A stretch of 34,132 nt of DNA from Goekera deserti (GTDB lineage Bacteria; Actinomycetota; Actinomycetes; Mycobacteriales; Geodermatophilaceae): positions 1 to 34,132 of the forward strand of contig NZ_JAAGWK010000027.1 in the NCBI RefSeq assembly GCF_010685995.1. Direction: 5' to 3'. The notes below the pieces were generated by a model. That model was given only the letters and a program-made list of their open reading frames with translations, made no database searches and had not been told where the DNA came from. Position numbers and translations under genes: made by a program. Positions within the stretch are counted from its first letter, which is position 1, and each line of letters begins with the position of its first letter. Shown piece after piece: positions 1-7,634 of the stretch.

Positions 1-523
1 TGGTGCCGGTCAGTGCGGTGCCGGCCGGGGTGGGGCCGGCCGGGGCGAGGCCGGCCGGGGCGAGGAACTCCTCGACGAGCAGCAGCCGCCGCGCCTGGCT
101 GTACACCCACTCACCGCGCTCGGGGAACAGCGGTTCGTCCAGCCAGCCGGTGGTGACCCGGCGCAGCTGGGCGAGGTCCGGGGGGCCGGTGCCGACGTGC
201 ACCCGGATCGTGCCGTGGTTGGGCTTCAGCACCCACCGCTCGGGCAGGTCCACCCCGGCCAGGGCCGCGACGTCGGTGCCGGTCCAGAGCACCCGGGGTG
301 CCGGCAGGTCGGGGCACACCTGGGCGGCGTAGGCACGCATGGCGAGCTTGTCCCCGAGCTGCCCGACCAGTGGCCGCCGGTCGTGCAGCACCCGCCAGTT
401 GACCTTGTCGGTGAAGGTGACCGGCCGCCGGTCGCGGGGCAGCCGGCCGTGCGCGCGGCGGAACAGCACCGCGCGCTTGGCGGCCAGGGGCAGCCGGCGG
501 ACGACCGCCGCAGGCAGCTGCAC
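1..523 (-). CDS. TupA-like ATP-grasp protein (partial, 3' end outside window)
   Basis: Reading leftward from a GTG at 523, the frame stays open to the window edge (about 174 codons). The visible protein has the block FTDKVNWRVLHDRRP, then DKLAMRAYA and ERWVLKPNHGT. These match the N-terminal half of the TupA-like ATP-grasp family, which is found in teichuronic acid and other surface-polysaccharide loci and is thought to ligate or modify glycans. The start is supported by a GGGGGAGG-type ribosome site at 533-540, about nine bases upstream. After VEEFL the protein enters an Ala/Pro/Gly micro-repeat (APAG, APAG, TPAG) at 1-60, which looks like an expansion inside the ATP-grasp fold. It is divergent from the glycosyltransferase at 633, which fits a polysaccharide locus. 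The catalytic C-terminal half cannot be seen. Confidence 0.75.
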   Translation of the reverse strand, partial: MQLPAAVVRRLPLAAKRAVLFRRAHGRLPRDRRPVTFTDKVNWRVLHDRRPLVGQLGDKLAMRAYAAQVCPDLPAPRVLWTGTDVAALAGVDLPERWVLKPNHGTIRVHVGTGPPDLAQLRRVTTGWLDEPLFPERGEWVYSQARRLLLVEEFLAPAGLAPAGPTPAGTALTGT

Positions 524-632
524 CCCGCACCGCCTCCCCCGCGTGCCGCAGCGTGGTCCCGGCCGGCACCGGGCGGCGCGGCACAATCGCCCCCGCGCCG
601 TCGGCGCGTGCCCGCACACCGTAGGAGGAGCC

Positions 633-1790
633 CTGTCCCCGCCGTCCCCCGGCCCTGCCGCAGCCGGCCCCCCGACCATCGGGCCGCGGGTGGGCATCGT
701 GGCCAAGGACCCGTGGCACCCGGCGATCCGCCGGGAGCACCGGATCGCCACCGAGCTGGTGCGCCGCGGCATGCCGGTGGACTTCGTGCAGGCACCGGCC
801 GACGTGCACCGGGTGGTCCGGGACCCCGGCAACTGGGCCGGGCACCTGGCCCGGGCGCGCTGGGCGGAGGCGGCGCCCGGGGTCCGGGTGACCGAGCGCT
901 CCACCGTGCTGCCCGGGCACCGGCACCGGCTCGCCGAGCAGCTGGACGCCGGGCTGCTGGCCGGGTTCCTGCGCCGCTCGGGCTGGGCGCCGCAGCTGAG
1001 CGTGCTGCTGTTCCCGTGGGACTGGCGGGCGGCGCGGCGCCTCGGCGGGCAGCGGGTGTTCGACTGCACCGACGACTGGGCGCGGCTGCTGCCCCGGGCC
1101 CGCGGGCTGCCCGACCAGCTGCGCCGGATCGCCGACGAGGCCGACGAGGTCGTCGTCGTCAACGGGGTCCTCGGCGAGCTGTTCCCGGGGCGGCGTCCGG
1201 TGGTGGTGCCCAACGGCACCGACGAGGCGCTGCTGGCGGCACCCCGCAGCACCCCCCGGCGGGCGCGGCACGCCGTCTACGTGGGCAGCATCGCCGAGCG
1301 CTTCGACGTCGACCTGGTGCGTGCGGTGCTGACCAGGCTGCCGGACTGGACGGTGCACGCCTACGGCCAGCTGGTGTTCCCGCAGTCCGCCCGCGCGGCG
1401 GCGGCCCGCTTCGCCGCGCTGGAGGCCGAGACCGGCGGGCGGTTCCGGTACCTCGGGGAGCTGCGCCGCGAGGAGCTCCCCGCCGTGCTGGACGGCGCGA
1501 GCGCGGGCCTGGTGCCCGACGTGGCGGCGAGGGCGCTGGGCCAGTCGTCGATGAAGACCTACGACTACAGCTCCCGCGGGCTGCCCGTCGTCGCGACGGC
1601 CGGGCACCTTGAGCACTCCAGCGACCCGCCGCCGCACGCCTACGTGGTCGACGGCGCAGCCGCGACGGCCGAGGCGCTGGTGGCCGCCGGCGAGGAGCCG
1701 GCCGGCTGGGCGGCCGAGCGCGTGGCCTGGGCCGCCGCCCGGACCTGGCGGCACCGCACCGACGCCTGGCTGGCCGCCGCCCTGCCCTGA
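633..1790 (+). CDS. Glycosyltransferase (group 1 / GT4-like)
   Basis: The protein begins with a short Pro/Ala leader and then RVGIVAKDPWHPAIRREHRIA, a first Rossmann strand and helix. A second nucleotide-binding half follows with VVVPNGTDEALL, AVYVGSIAERFDVDL and YLGELRREELPAVL, ending in a region (SMKTYDYSSRGLPVVAT) that matches the donor-sugar site of GT4-type glycosyltransferases. It probably transfers a sugar to a cell-surface glycan on the cytoplasmic side; the sugar is unknown. The start is uncertain. A strong AGGAGG at 623-628 sits just upstream of an in-frame CTG at 633, and no in-frame ATG, GTG or TTG lies at a good distance. The first safe standard start is GTG at 690, with no ribosome site, only a few residues before the first strand. 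It is divergent from the TupA-like gene. Confidence 0.8.
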   Translation: MSPPSPGPAAAGPPTIGPRVGIVAKDPWHPAIRREHRIATELVRRGMPVDFVQAPADVHRVVRDPGNWAGHLARARWAEAAPGVRVTERSTVLPGHRHRLAEQLDAGLLAGFLRRSGWAPQLSVLLFPWDWRAARRLGGQRVFDCTDDWARLLPRARGLPDQLRRIADEADEVVVVNGVLGELFPGRRPVVVPNGTDEALLAAPRSTPRRARHAVYVGSIAERFDVDLVRAVLTRLPDWTVHAYGQLVFPQSARAAAARFAALEAETGGRFRYLGELRREELPAVLDGASAGLVPDVAARALGQSSMKTYDYSSRGLPVVATAGHLEHSSDPPPHAYVVDGAAATAEALVAAGEEPAGWAAERVAWAAARTWRHRTDAWLAAALP

Positions 1791-1811
1791 CCCCGCCCCG
1801 CCCCCGTCCCC

Positions 1812-1960
1812 AGCCACTTCCGCGGAAACGGCCCCCATCACCGGCCACTTCCGCGGAAAGGGCCGCCTCCCCCGGCCACTTCCGCCGAAACGGCCCCCAT
1901 CACCGGCCACTTCCGCCGAAACGGCCGCCGTCGTCCCCGGCCGTTCTCGCGGAAGGGGCC
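1812..1960. repeat. Five copies of a 22-bp palindrome-cored repeat
   Basis: Units lie at 1812-1833, 1843-1864, 1874-1895, 1904-1925 and 1939-1960, so the period is about 30-35 bases. Each unit has the form GGCC-ACTTCCGCSGAAA-SGGCC. The core TTCCGCGGAA is a perfect palindrome in copies 1 and 2 and is altered to TTCCGCCGAA in copies 3 and 4; copy 5 is more diverged. The GGCC ends can pair, so each unit can form a hairpin. The block fills most of the gap between the glycosyltransferase stop and the P450 gene and holds no credible coding frame. Confidence 0.85.
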
Positions 1961-2107
1961 GCTCCCGCGCAGGCCATGGTCACGGGAGGAGGGGTCGGGG
2001 CGCCCCGGGCGTGCGGCGGGTCTCCCCCGGCGGGTGGTCGGTGTCCGTATCGTGTGCCACGGGCATCCGAGCCCGGCCAGCCCCGCCGGACCACAGGAGA
2101 CGCCGCT

Positions 2108-3475
2108 GTGACCAGGCCGGACGACGCGTCGCTGATCGGGCGCGGGCACAGCTGGCGGGCGCGGCGGGCGGGCGCCCGCGCCCCGCGGCGGACGGGGTCC
2201 CAGGTGCGCGCACGCACCCGGGCGTGGCTGGCCGGGCTGGTCGTGCGGCGCATCCAGACCAAGGGCATCGACCTCACCCAGCTCTCGTTCATCCCGGAGC
2301 CGACCAAGGTCCCGCTGCAGCGCGACGGCGTCGACCCGCTCCCCCGGCTGGCCGAGCTGCGCGCCACCGACCCGGTGCACCGGCTGGACCTGCCGTTCGA
2401 CTTCGCCGTGTACCTGATCACCGGTCAGGACGAGACCCGGGCGGTGCTGGCCGAGCGCACCCGCTTCAGCAACGACATCCGACACCTGTTCCCCGGCACC
2501 GGCCCGGCCAACGCCGGGGACATCGGCGGGCTGGGCTTCGCCGACGCGCCGGTGCACACCCGGCTGCGCAAGATCCTCACGCCGGAGTTCACGATGCGCC
2601 GGCTGGCCCGGCTGGAGCCCGCGATCGAGGCCACCGTCGCCGCGCGGCTGGACGCCCTGGCCGCCGCGGGCCCACCGGCGGACCTGGCCCGCGAGCTGTC
2701 GTTCCCGGTGCCGTTCCAGACCATCTGCGAGCTGCTCGGCCTGGACCTGTCCGACCGGGACGAGTTCGCCCGGCTGGGCAGCGCCCGCTTCGACGCCACC
2801 GGTGGCGCCGCCGCGGCGTTCGGCGCCGTGTCCGTGCAGCGCGCGTTCCTGATGGACGCCGTGGCCCGCCAGCGGGTCGAGCCCGGGCCGGGCCTGATCG
2901 GGCAGATCATCCGCGAGGAGGGCGACGCCATCTCCGACCGCGACCTCGCCGGCCTGGTGGACGGTGTGTTCACCGGCGGCTACGAGACCACGGCGGGGAT
3001 GATCTCGCTGTCCACGATGGTGCTGCTGCGCGACCCCGCGTACGCCGCCGTCGTCCGGGACGGCACCCGCGCGGAGGTCGACCGGGCGGTCGAGGAGCTG
3101 CTGCGCTACCTGTCGGTGGTGCAGGTGGCGTTCCCGCGTTTCGCCCGGGAGGACATGGACCTGCTGGGCACCCCGCTGCGCGCCGGTGACGTGGTCATCG
3201 CCTCGCTCAGTGGCGCCAACCGCGACCCGTACTCCGCCGGCGCCGACCCCGACGCCTTCGACCCGGCCCGCGTCCCGACCAGCGGCCACCTGGCGTTCGG
3301 GCACGGCGTGCACCGCTGCATCGGCGCGGAACTGGCCCGGATGGAGCTGCGCATCGTGCTGCCGGCCCTGCTGCGGCGCTTCCCCGACCTCGCCGTCGCC
3401 GTCCCGCAGCAGGAACTGGCGTTCCGCCAGCTGTCCTTCGTCTACGGCGTGGACGAGCTGCCCGTCACCTTCTAG
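2108..3475 (+). CDS. Cytochrome P450
   Basis: This is a soluble bacterial P450 of 455 residues, a heme-thiolate monooxygenase that needs external ferredoxin and reductase partners. Visible landmarks are HTRLR (HxxxR, from residue 150, heme propionate contact), the I-helix GGYETT at about 290-295, the ExxR motif EELLR (E330, R333), and the heme loop FGHGVHRCIGAELAR with the ligand cysteine at about 404. The N-terminus is longer and more Arg-rich than in most class I P450s (about 50 residues before the usual fold). The GTG start at 2108 follows AGGAG at 2095-2099 with good spacing; an upstream open extension to 1976 has no such support. No ferredoxin gene is adjacent, so the substrate and redox partner are unknown. 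The gene sits directly downstream of the palindromic repeat block. Confidence 0.93.
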   Translation: MTRPDDASLIGRGHSWRARRAGARAPRRTGSQVRARTRAWLAGLVVRRIQTKGIDLTQLSFIPEPTKVPLQRDGVDPLPRLAELRATDPVHRLDLPFDFAVYLITGQDETRAVLAERTRFSNDIRHLFPGTGPANAGDIGGLGFADAPVHTRLRKILTPEFTMRRLARLEPAIEATVAARLDALAAAGPPADLARELSFPVPFQTICELLGLDLSDRDEFARLGSARFDATGGAAAAFGAVSVQRAFLMDAVARQRVEPGPGLIGQIIREEGDAISDRDLAGLVDGVFTGGYETTAGMISLSTMVLLRDPAYAAVVRDGTRAEVDRAVEELLRYLSVVQVAFPRFAREDMDLLGTPLRAGDVVIASLSGANRDPYSAGADPDAFDPARVPTSGHLAFGHGVHRCIGAELARMELRIVLPALLRRFPDLAVAVPQQELAFRQLSFVYGVDELPVTF

Positions 3476-3569
3476 TCCGGCCCCACGCTCGACTGTCGGG
3501 ACGGCGCCGAGCCCGTCATGCTCGTCGCCTGCGGACCGACGGTCCGCCCTCGACGAGCAGGGGGACGCC

Positions 3570-4940
3570 ATGACAGCCGCGCCGGACACCGAGCTCAGGA
3601 AGGGCCTCAAGCAGCGGCACCTGACGATGATCGCCATCGGCGGCGTCATCGGAGCGGGGCTGTTCGTCGGCTCCGGCGTGGTGATCAACGACGTCGGCCC
3701 GGCCGCGTTCCTGACCTACGCCGCCACCGGTGTGCTCATCGTGATGGTGATGCGCATGCTCGGGGAGATGGCGACGGCGCACCCGTCCACCGGGTCCTTC
3801 GCCGACTACGCGCGGCAGGCCCTCGGCGGCTGGGCGGGCTTCTCCGTCGGCTGGCTGTACTGGTACTTCTGGGTCATCGTCGTCGGCTTCGAGGCCGTCG
3901 CCGGCGCGAAGATCCTGGAGCGCTGGCTGGACGCCCCGCTGTGGCTGATGGCGCTCGTGCTGATGGTGCTGATGACGGCTACCAACCTGTTCTCGGTGAA
4001 GTCCTACGGCGAGTTCGAGTACTGGTTCGCCGGCATCAAGGTGGCCGCGATCTGCCTGTTCATCGTGCTGGGCGCGCTGTTCGCCCTCGGTGCCTGGCCC
4101 GGCCGGGACGCCGACTTCTCCAACCTCACCGACACCGGCGGCTTCCTGCCCAACGGCGCCGGCGCGATCTTCTCCAGCATCGTCGTGGTCATCTTCTCGA
4201 TGGTCGGGGCGGAGATCGCCACCATCGCCGCCGCGGAGTCCGACGACCCGGAGCGGGCGATCGCCAAGGCCACCAACTCGGTGGTGCTGCGCATCGCGGT
4301 GTTCTTCGTCGGCTCGGTGTTCCTGCTCGCCGTCATCCTGCCGTGGGACTCCGAGGAGGTCGGCGCCTCGCCCTACGTCAGCGCGTTCGACGCCATGGGC
4401 ATCCCGGGCGCCGCGGACATCATGAACGCCGTCGTGCTGACCGCGGTGCTGTCCTGCCTGAACTCCGGGCTGTACACCGCCTCCCGGATGATCTTCGTGC
4501 TCGCCGCCCGGGACGAGGCGCCGGCCCGGCTCACCGCCGTCAACCGCCGCGGCGTGCCGGTCGGGGCGATCCTGCTCAGCACCGTGGTCGGGTTCCTCTG
4601 CGTGATCGCCGCCTACGTCTCGCCGGACACCGTGTTCCTGTTCCTGCTCAACTCCAGCGGCGCGATCATCCTGTTCGTCTACCTGATGATCTGCATCAGC
4701 CAGTTCGTGCTGCGCCGCCGCACGCCGCCGGAGCAGCTGACGGTGCGCATGTGGGGCTTCCCCGTGCTGACCCTGCTGACCATCGCCGCGATCGTCGCCG
4801 TCCTGGTCGCGATGGGCACCGACGCCGCCACCCGCTCCCAGCTGGTGCTGAGCCTGGTCTCCTTCGGCGTCGTCGTCGGGCTGTACCTGCTGACCCGCGG
4901 CCGGTCCCGGGCCGCGGCCCGGCAGCGCGAGCTGCGGTGA
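3570..4940 (+). CDS. Amino acid permease (APC superfamily, GABA/AAT type)
   Basis: This is a 456-residue inner-membrane transporter with about twelve hydrophobic helices. The first helix carries the family signature GGVIGAGLFVGSG (about residues 24-36) after the typical cytoplasmic start KGLKQRHLTMIAIGG. The loop GEMATAHPSTGSFADYA and the later stretch NSGLYTASRMIFVLAARDEAP are also hallmarks of the AAT/GabP-like amino acid:proton symporters. The substrate cannot be read from sequence; GABA, aromatic or other neutral amino acids are possible. The ATG at 3570 follows AGGGGG at 3559-3564. It lies 94 bases after the P450 on the same strand and may share its transcript, but nothing links their functions. 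Confidence 0.92.
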   Translation: MTAAPDTELRKGLKQRHLTMIAIGGVIGAGLFVGSGVVINDVGPAAFLTYAATGVLIVMVMRMLGEMATAHPSTGSFADYARQALGGWAGFSVGWLYWYFWVIVVGFEAVAGAKILERWLDAPLWLMALVLMVLMTATNLFSVKSYGEFEYWFAGIKVAAICLFIVLGALFALGAWPGRDADFSNLTDTGGFLPNGAGAIFSSIVVVIFSMVGAEIATIAAAESDDPERAIAKATNSVVLRIAVFFVGSVFLLAVILPWDSEEVGASPYVSAFDAMGIPGAADIMNAVVLTAVLSCLNSGLYTASRMIFVLAARDEAPARLTAVNRRGVPVGAILLSTVVGFLCVIAAYVSPDTVFLFLLNSSGAIILFVYLMICISQFVLRRRTPPEQLTVRMWGFPVLTLLTIAAIVAVLVAMGTDAATRSQLVLSLVSFGVVVGLYLLTRGRSRAAARQRELR

Positions 4941-5024
4941 CGGTCGGGCCGGTCGTCCGCACGGCGCACCCGCCGGCCTCCTGCTGACCGGGCCGGGCGG
5001 GCGCGCGGCGGGGCAGGATGGGGC

Positions 5025-5131
5025 GTGGCCGAGACCCCCGCCCCGCAGCCGTCCGCACGCTCGCCGTGGCCCGAGCCGCCCACCGGCCGGGCGGACACCC
5101 GGGACACGTTCCAGCTCTCGACGCAGGTGCT
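5025..5131 (+). pseudogene. N-terminal fragment resembling DUF5996
   Basis: From GTG 5025 the frame reads about 35 residues with WPEPPTGRADTRDTFQLSTQ followed by VLGK. This spacing of Trp-Pro, Asp-Thr-x-x-Thr and Thr-Gln-x-x-Gly-Lys is like the start of DUF5996 proteins, whose full length is about 300 residues. The frame ends at a stop soon after position 5150, and the expected continuation is missing. Instead, sequence of an unrelated oxidoreductase begins at about 5132. The family match rests on a short stretch and is tentative. No downstream half of the gene was found up to 8166. Confidence 0.5.
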
Positions 5132-5443
5132 CGGCAAGCGCTGCTCAAGGACACCGGCCCGATGATCCCGGCGTTCTTCGCCCTGGTCGCGCGGCTGGCC
5201 TGGTGGGACCTGCTACCCAACCGTCACGGCGCCAGTTTCTACAACGTCTGGGCCGGTCACCTCACCCGCCCCCGCCGCTTCCGCACACGATTGCGGGCCG
5301 ACCTGACCGCTGTCCTCCAGCTCCTCGCCGACGGCACTCTCACCGCCCAGGTCGCCGCGTGCTTCCCATTGACCGAGGCAGCCCAGGCCATGCAGCGCGC
5401 CGAGTCCCACACCGCCCTGGGCAAGGTGGTCCTTCGACCCTGA
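5132..5443 (+). pseudogene. C-terminal fragment of a zinc-binding/quinone oxidoreductase (MDR family)
   Basis: About 100 residues can be read up to TGA 5441-5443, including WDLLPNRHGASFYNVWAGH, RFRTRLRADLTAVLQLLADG and FPLTEAAQAMQRAESHTALG followed by KVV. This is the typical C-terminal end of medium-chain dehydrogenase/reductase proteins of the quinone oxidoreductase type. The GroES-like N-terminal domain and the NADP-binding core (more than 200 residues) are absent. The open frame extends upstream to an ATG at 5018 only by running out of frame through the DUF5996-like fragment. It is therefore a truncated gene end rather than a functional small protein. Confidence 0.75.
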
Positions 5444-5516
5444 CGCCGGCTCGACAGGTTCTGCGGTCTGTGACGCCGAGCGCGGCCAGCGCCTGCGGCG
5501 CGGCCACCAGCGCCGC

Positions 5517-6680
5517 TCAGGCCCGGGTGGTGGGCAGCAGGGACGGGTAGTCGGCGAGGGTGATGTTGGAGGCAGGCCTGTCGATGATCTTCATCAGGGG
5601 CCCGACGAGTGAGAGGGAGGAGAACATCAGGTTCCGCACCCAGATGCCGGGCCGGGTCCTTGGTGCGAGCAGCCGGCCCGCGTTGACCTTCTGTGAGACC
5701 GCCGCGTAGCCGCGGATGGCGGCTTCGTAGGACCGGAAGGCCTTCTGGTGGTCACCGTCGGCGGTGGCGAGCTCGCCGGCGAGGACGTAGGCACCGACGA
5801 GGGCGAGGCCGGTGCCGAACCCGCCGAGCGCGTTGCCGTAGGCGGCGTCGCCGAGCAGGACGACGCGGCCGGTGGAGTAGTGCTCGACGGTGGCCCGGCT
5901 GATCGAGTCCAGGTAGAACTCCTGCGCCGCCGGAACCTGGGCCAGCAGCTCGGGCACGCGCCAACCGCTGCCCGCGAAGGCGTCGATCAACTGCCGCTTC
6001 TGCGCCTCGACGTCGTCGCGGGCGGTTGGCGGCTGGTCGGAGGCGAAGACGAAGAAGGCGGGCGCCTTCGGTCCGCCGATGGCGACCATCCGACCGGGCT
6101 CGTTGTACATCATGTCCTCGGGGCCGGTGTCCAGCTTCGCCAGCACGTAGCAGAAGCCGAGGTGCTCGACGTAGGCGGACTCAGGTCCGAAGGCCAGGGC
6201 GCGGACGTGGGAGTGCATGCCGTCTGCGCCGACGACGATGTCGAAGGTCTCCGGCGCGGACCGGGCGAAGGTCACGTCGACACCGGTGTCCGTCTCGGTC
6301 AGCGAGGTGATCGAGTCGTCGAAGACGTAGCGGCAGGTGTCGGCGGTCAGGTCGTACAGGATGGCGGCCAGGTCGCCACGCGGCACGTTGATCTCCCCGC
6401 CCGCGAAGGCGCCAGGGATGGTGCCGACCTTGCGGCCTGAGGCGTCGACGGTGATGCCGTCGGCGTTGGGGACGTGCGCGGCTGCTACGGCGTCGAGGAT
6501 GCCCATCCGCGTCAGCACCGTCCGGTGGACCGGTCCTTTGAGGTCGACGGCCTGCCCGCCTCGGCGGATCTGGTCGGCCTTCTCCACGACGGTGACGTCG
6601 TAGCCGTAGCGGTGCAGCCAGAAGGCCAGGGCCGGGCCGGCGATGCTGGCTCCGGAGACGAGGACGCGGGCTGTGGTCAT
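5517..6680 (-). CDS. FAD-dependent monooxygenase (PHBH/TetX-like)
   Basis: This is a 387-residue flavoprotein hydroxylase of the group A type. The N-terminal dinucleotide fold is seen in RVLVSGASIAGPALAFWL (residues 5-22), where the usual GxGxxG reads GASIAG. The middle FAD/NAD(P)H motif is VVGADG (149-154) and the ribityl-binding motif is GRVVLLGDAA (271-280). Family members hydroxylate small aromatics or inactivate antibiotics such as tetracyclines or rifamycins; the substrate here is not readable. The gene lies 31 bases downstream of a tetR-type regulator on the same strand, which predicts regulator-controlled, ligand-induced expression. It is part of a segment whose base composition is lower in GC than the flanks and which is bordered by gene fragments, so recent transfer is likely. 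Confidence 0.9.
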   Translation of the reverse strand: MTTARVLVSGASIAGPALAFWLHRYGYDVTVVEKADQIRRGGQAVDLKGPVHRTVLTRMGILDAVAAAHVPNADGITVDASGRKVGTIPGAFAGGEINVPRGDLAAILYDLTADTCRYVFDDSITSLTETDTGVDVTFARSAPETFDIVVGADGMHSHVRALAFGPESAYVEHLGFCYVLAKLDTGPEDMMYNEPGRMVAIGGPKAPAFFVFASDQPPTARDDVEAQKRQLIDAFAGSGWRVPELLAQVPAAQEFYLDSISRATVEHYSTGRVVLLGDAAYGNALGGFGTGLALVGAYVLAGELATADGDHQKAFRSYEAAIRGYAAVSQKVNAGRLLAPRTRPGIWVRNLMFSSLSLVGPLMKIIDRPASNITLADYPSLLPTTRA

Positions 6681-6711
6681 GTGCGCTCCTTGGTCGTGGT
6701 GTGCGTGGTGG

Positions 6712-7356
6712 TCAGTGGGGCGTCGGTGCCGAGCCGCGGCCGGCGAAGGCGCGGCTCAGGTCGGTCAGGGCGATCCGTGCCACGGCTCGTATCCGCTCCG
6801 CCGCCATGTCCTGCGGGGCGCGGTCGAGCACGCTGTGGCCGATCAGGTCGTGGACGTGCGCGATGGCAGCGACCAGTGCGGCGGCGTGCGTGTGTGCGAC
6901 GACTGCCGGCAGGCCCGGTGCGGTGTCGCGGACGGCGGCGGCGATGGTGAGTGTCTGTCGCTCACGCTCTTCGAGGGTGAACCGTCGCAACGTCGCGCTG
7001 GTGACGCTCTGCGCCATGAACTCACCGCGAGCCTGGGTCAGGTCGCTGTGGCGGTAGCGGTCGATGTCGGCCAGCAGCAACGGTGCGAGCGCCTCGGCAG
7101 GAGTGACGTCTTCGCTGCGACCGCGGATGGCCTGGTCGTACCAGCCGCGGATCTGCTCGGCCATGTCGAGCACGAGCTCCTGCTTGGCCGCGAAGTAGTT
7201 GTAGACCGTCTGATCCGACACCTCGGCCGCCCGAGCGACGTCGACCATCGACACCGCGTCGTACCCCCGCTCGGCGATCAGCACGGCGGCGACGTCAGCG
7301 ATGCGTTGACGGGTCTGGAGCTTCTTGCGGTCCCGGAGGCCGAGTTGGTCGGGCAT
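6712..7356 (-). CDS. TetR/AcrR-family transcriptional repressor
   Basis: The N-terminal helix-turn-helix is clear: TRQRIADVAAVLIAERGYDA, then SMVDVARAAEVSDQTVYNYF and AAKQELV. The rest is the variable ligand-binding helical domain. It precedes the FAD monooxygenase gene by 31 bases, so it most likely represses its own operon and releases DNA when a substrate of the monooxygenase binds. Two starts are possible. ATG 7371 lies inside the second half of the palindromic operator at 7358-7378, while ATG 7356 (MPDQLGLRDRKK) lies just beyond it. I chose 7356 because the operator then sits immediately upstream. Neither has a ribosome site, so a leaderless message is possible. Confidence 0.88.
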   Translation of the reverse strand: MPDQLGLRDRKKLQTRQRIADVAAVLIAERGYDAVSMVDVARAAEVSDQTVYNYFAAKQELVLDMAEQIRGWYDQAIRGRSEDVTPAEALAPLLLADIDRYRHSDLTQARGEFMAQSVTSATLRRFTLEERERQTLTIAAAVRDTAPGLPAVVAHTHAAALVAAIAHVHDLIGHSVLDRAPQDMAAERIRAVARIALTDLSRAFAGRGSAPTPH

Positions 7357-7357
7357 G

Positions 7358-7378
7358 AAGTTAGAGTGCATCTAACTT
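7358..7378. promoter_or_regulatory. Probable TetR operator
   Basis: A perfect inverted repeat with half-sites AAGTTAGA (7358-7365) and TCTAACTT (7371-7378) is separated by five bases. It is AT-rich in a GC-rich region and touches the start of the tetR gene, as expected for an autoregulatory operator. A TTGACT on the minus strand at 7391-7386 may be a -35 element; no good -10 is evident. Confidence 0.75.
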
Positions 7379-7605
7379 TTGGCAGAGTCAAGAATCCGCC
7401 TCGTCGAACATGCAGGCCTGATCGTGAGCCGCCCGTGGATCGCTCCGCCTTCGCGGTCGGGTCACGCGGCAGCAACACGCTCGGCGTCTCAGGCTCTGAC
7501 GTGCCTGTAGCCGACCGTCGACCGACACATGACCTTGGCGGCGTCGGCGCGGTGAAGGGCCAGGACAGACTGTCCCAACAGACCCGTCCGAATCGTTGTC
7601 CCACT

Positions 7606-7617
7606 GAGGTACCTCAT
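7606..7617. promoter_or_regulatory. 12-bp perfect palindrome upstream of the recombinase remnant
   Basis: TGAGGTACCTCA is a perfect palindrome ending 17 bases before the recombinase start codon. It could be an operator or a crossover-type site for the recombinase. No second related half-site array was found, so the role is a guess. Confidence 0.3.
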
Positions 7618-7634
7618 ACGGCACACGCGCCCCC

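Noticed and set aside
111-1910. Long minus-strand open frame over the glycosyltransferase
   Set aside because: Arg/Gly/Pro-rich low-complexity product, antisense to a clear gene and passing through the palindromic repeats; a high-GC shadow frame.
1812-1960. CRISPR array
   Set aside because: Spacers are only about 8-13 bases and partly alike; no cas genes.
7388-7624. Small minus-strand frame between tetR and the recombinase
   Set aside because: No ribosome site, Arg/Cys-rich, no resemblance to a known protein.
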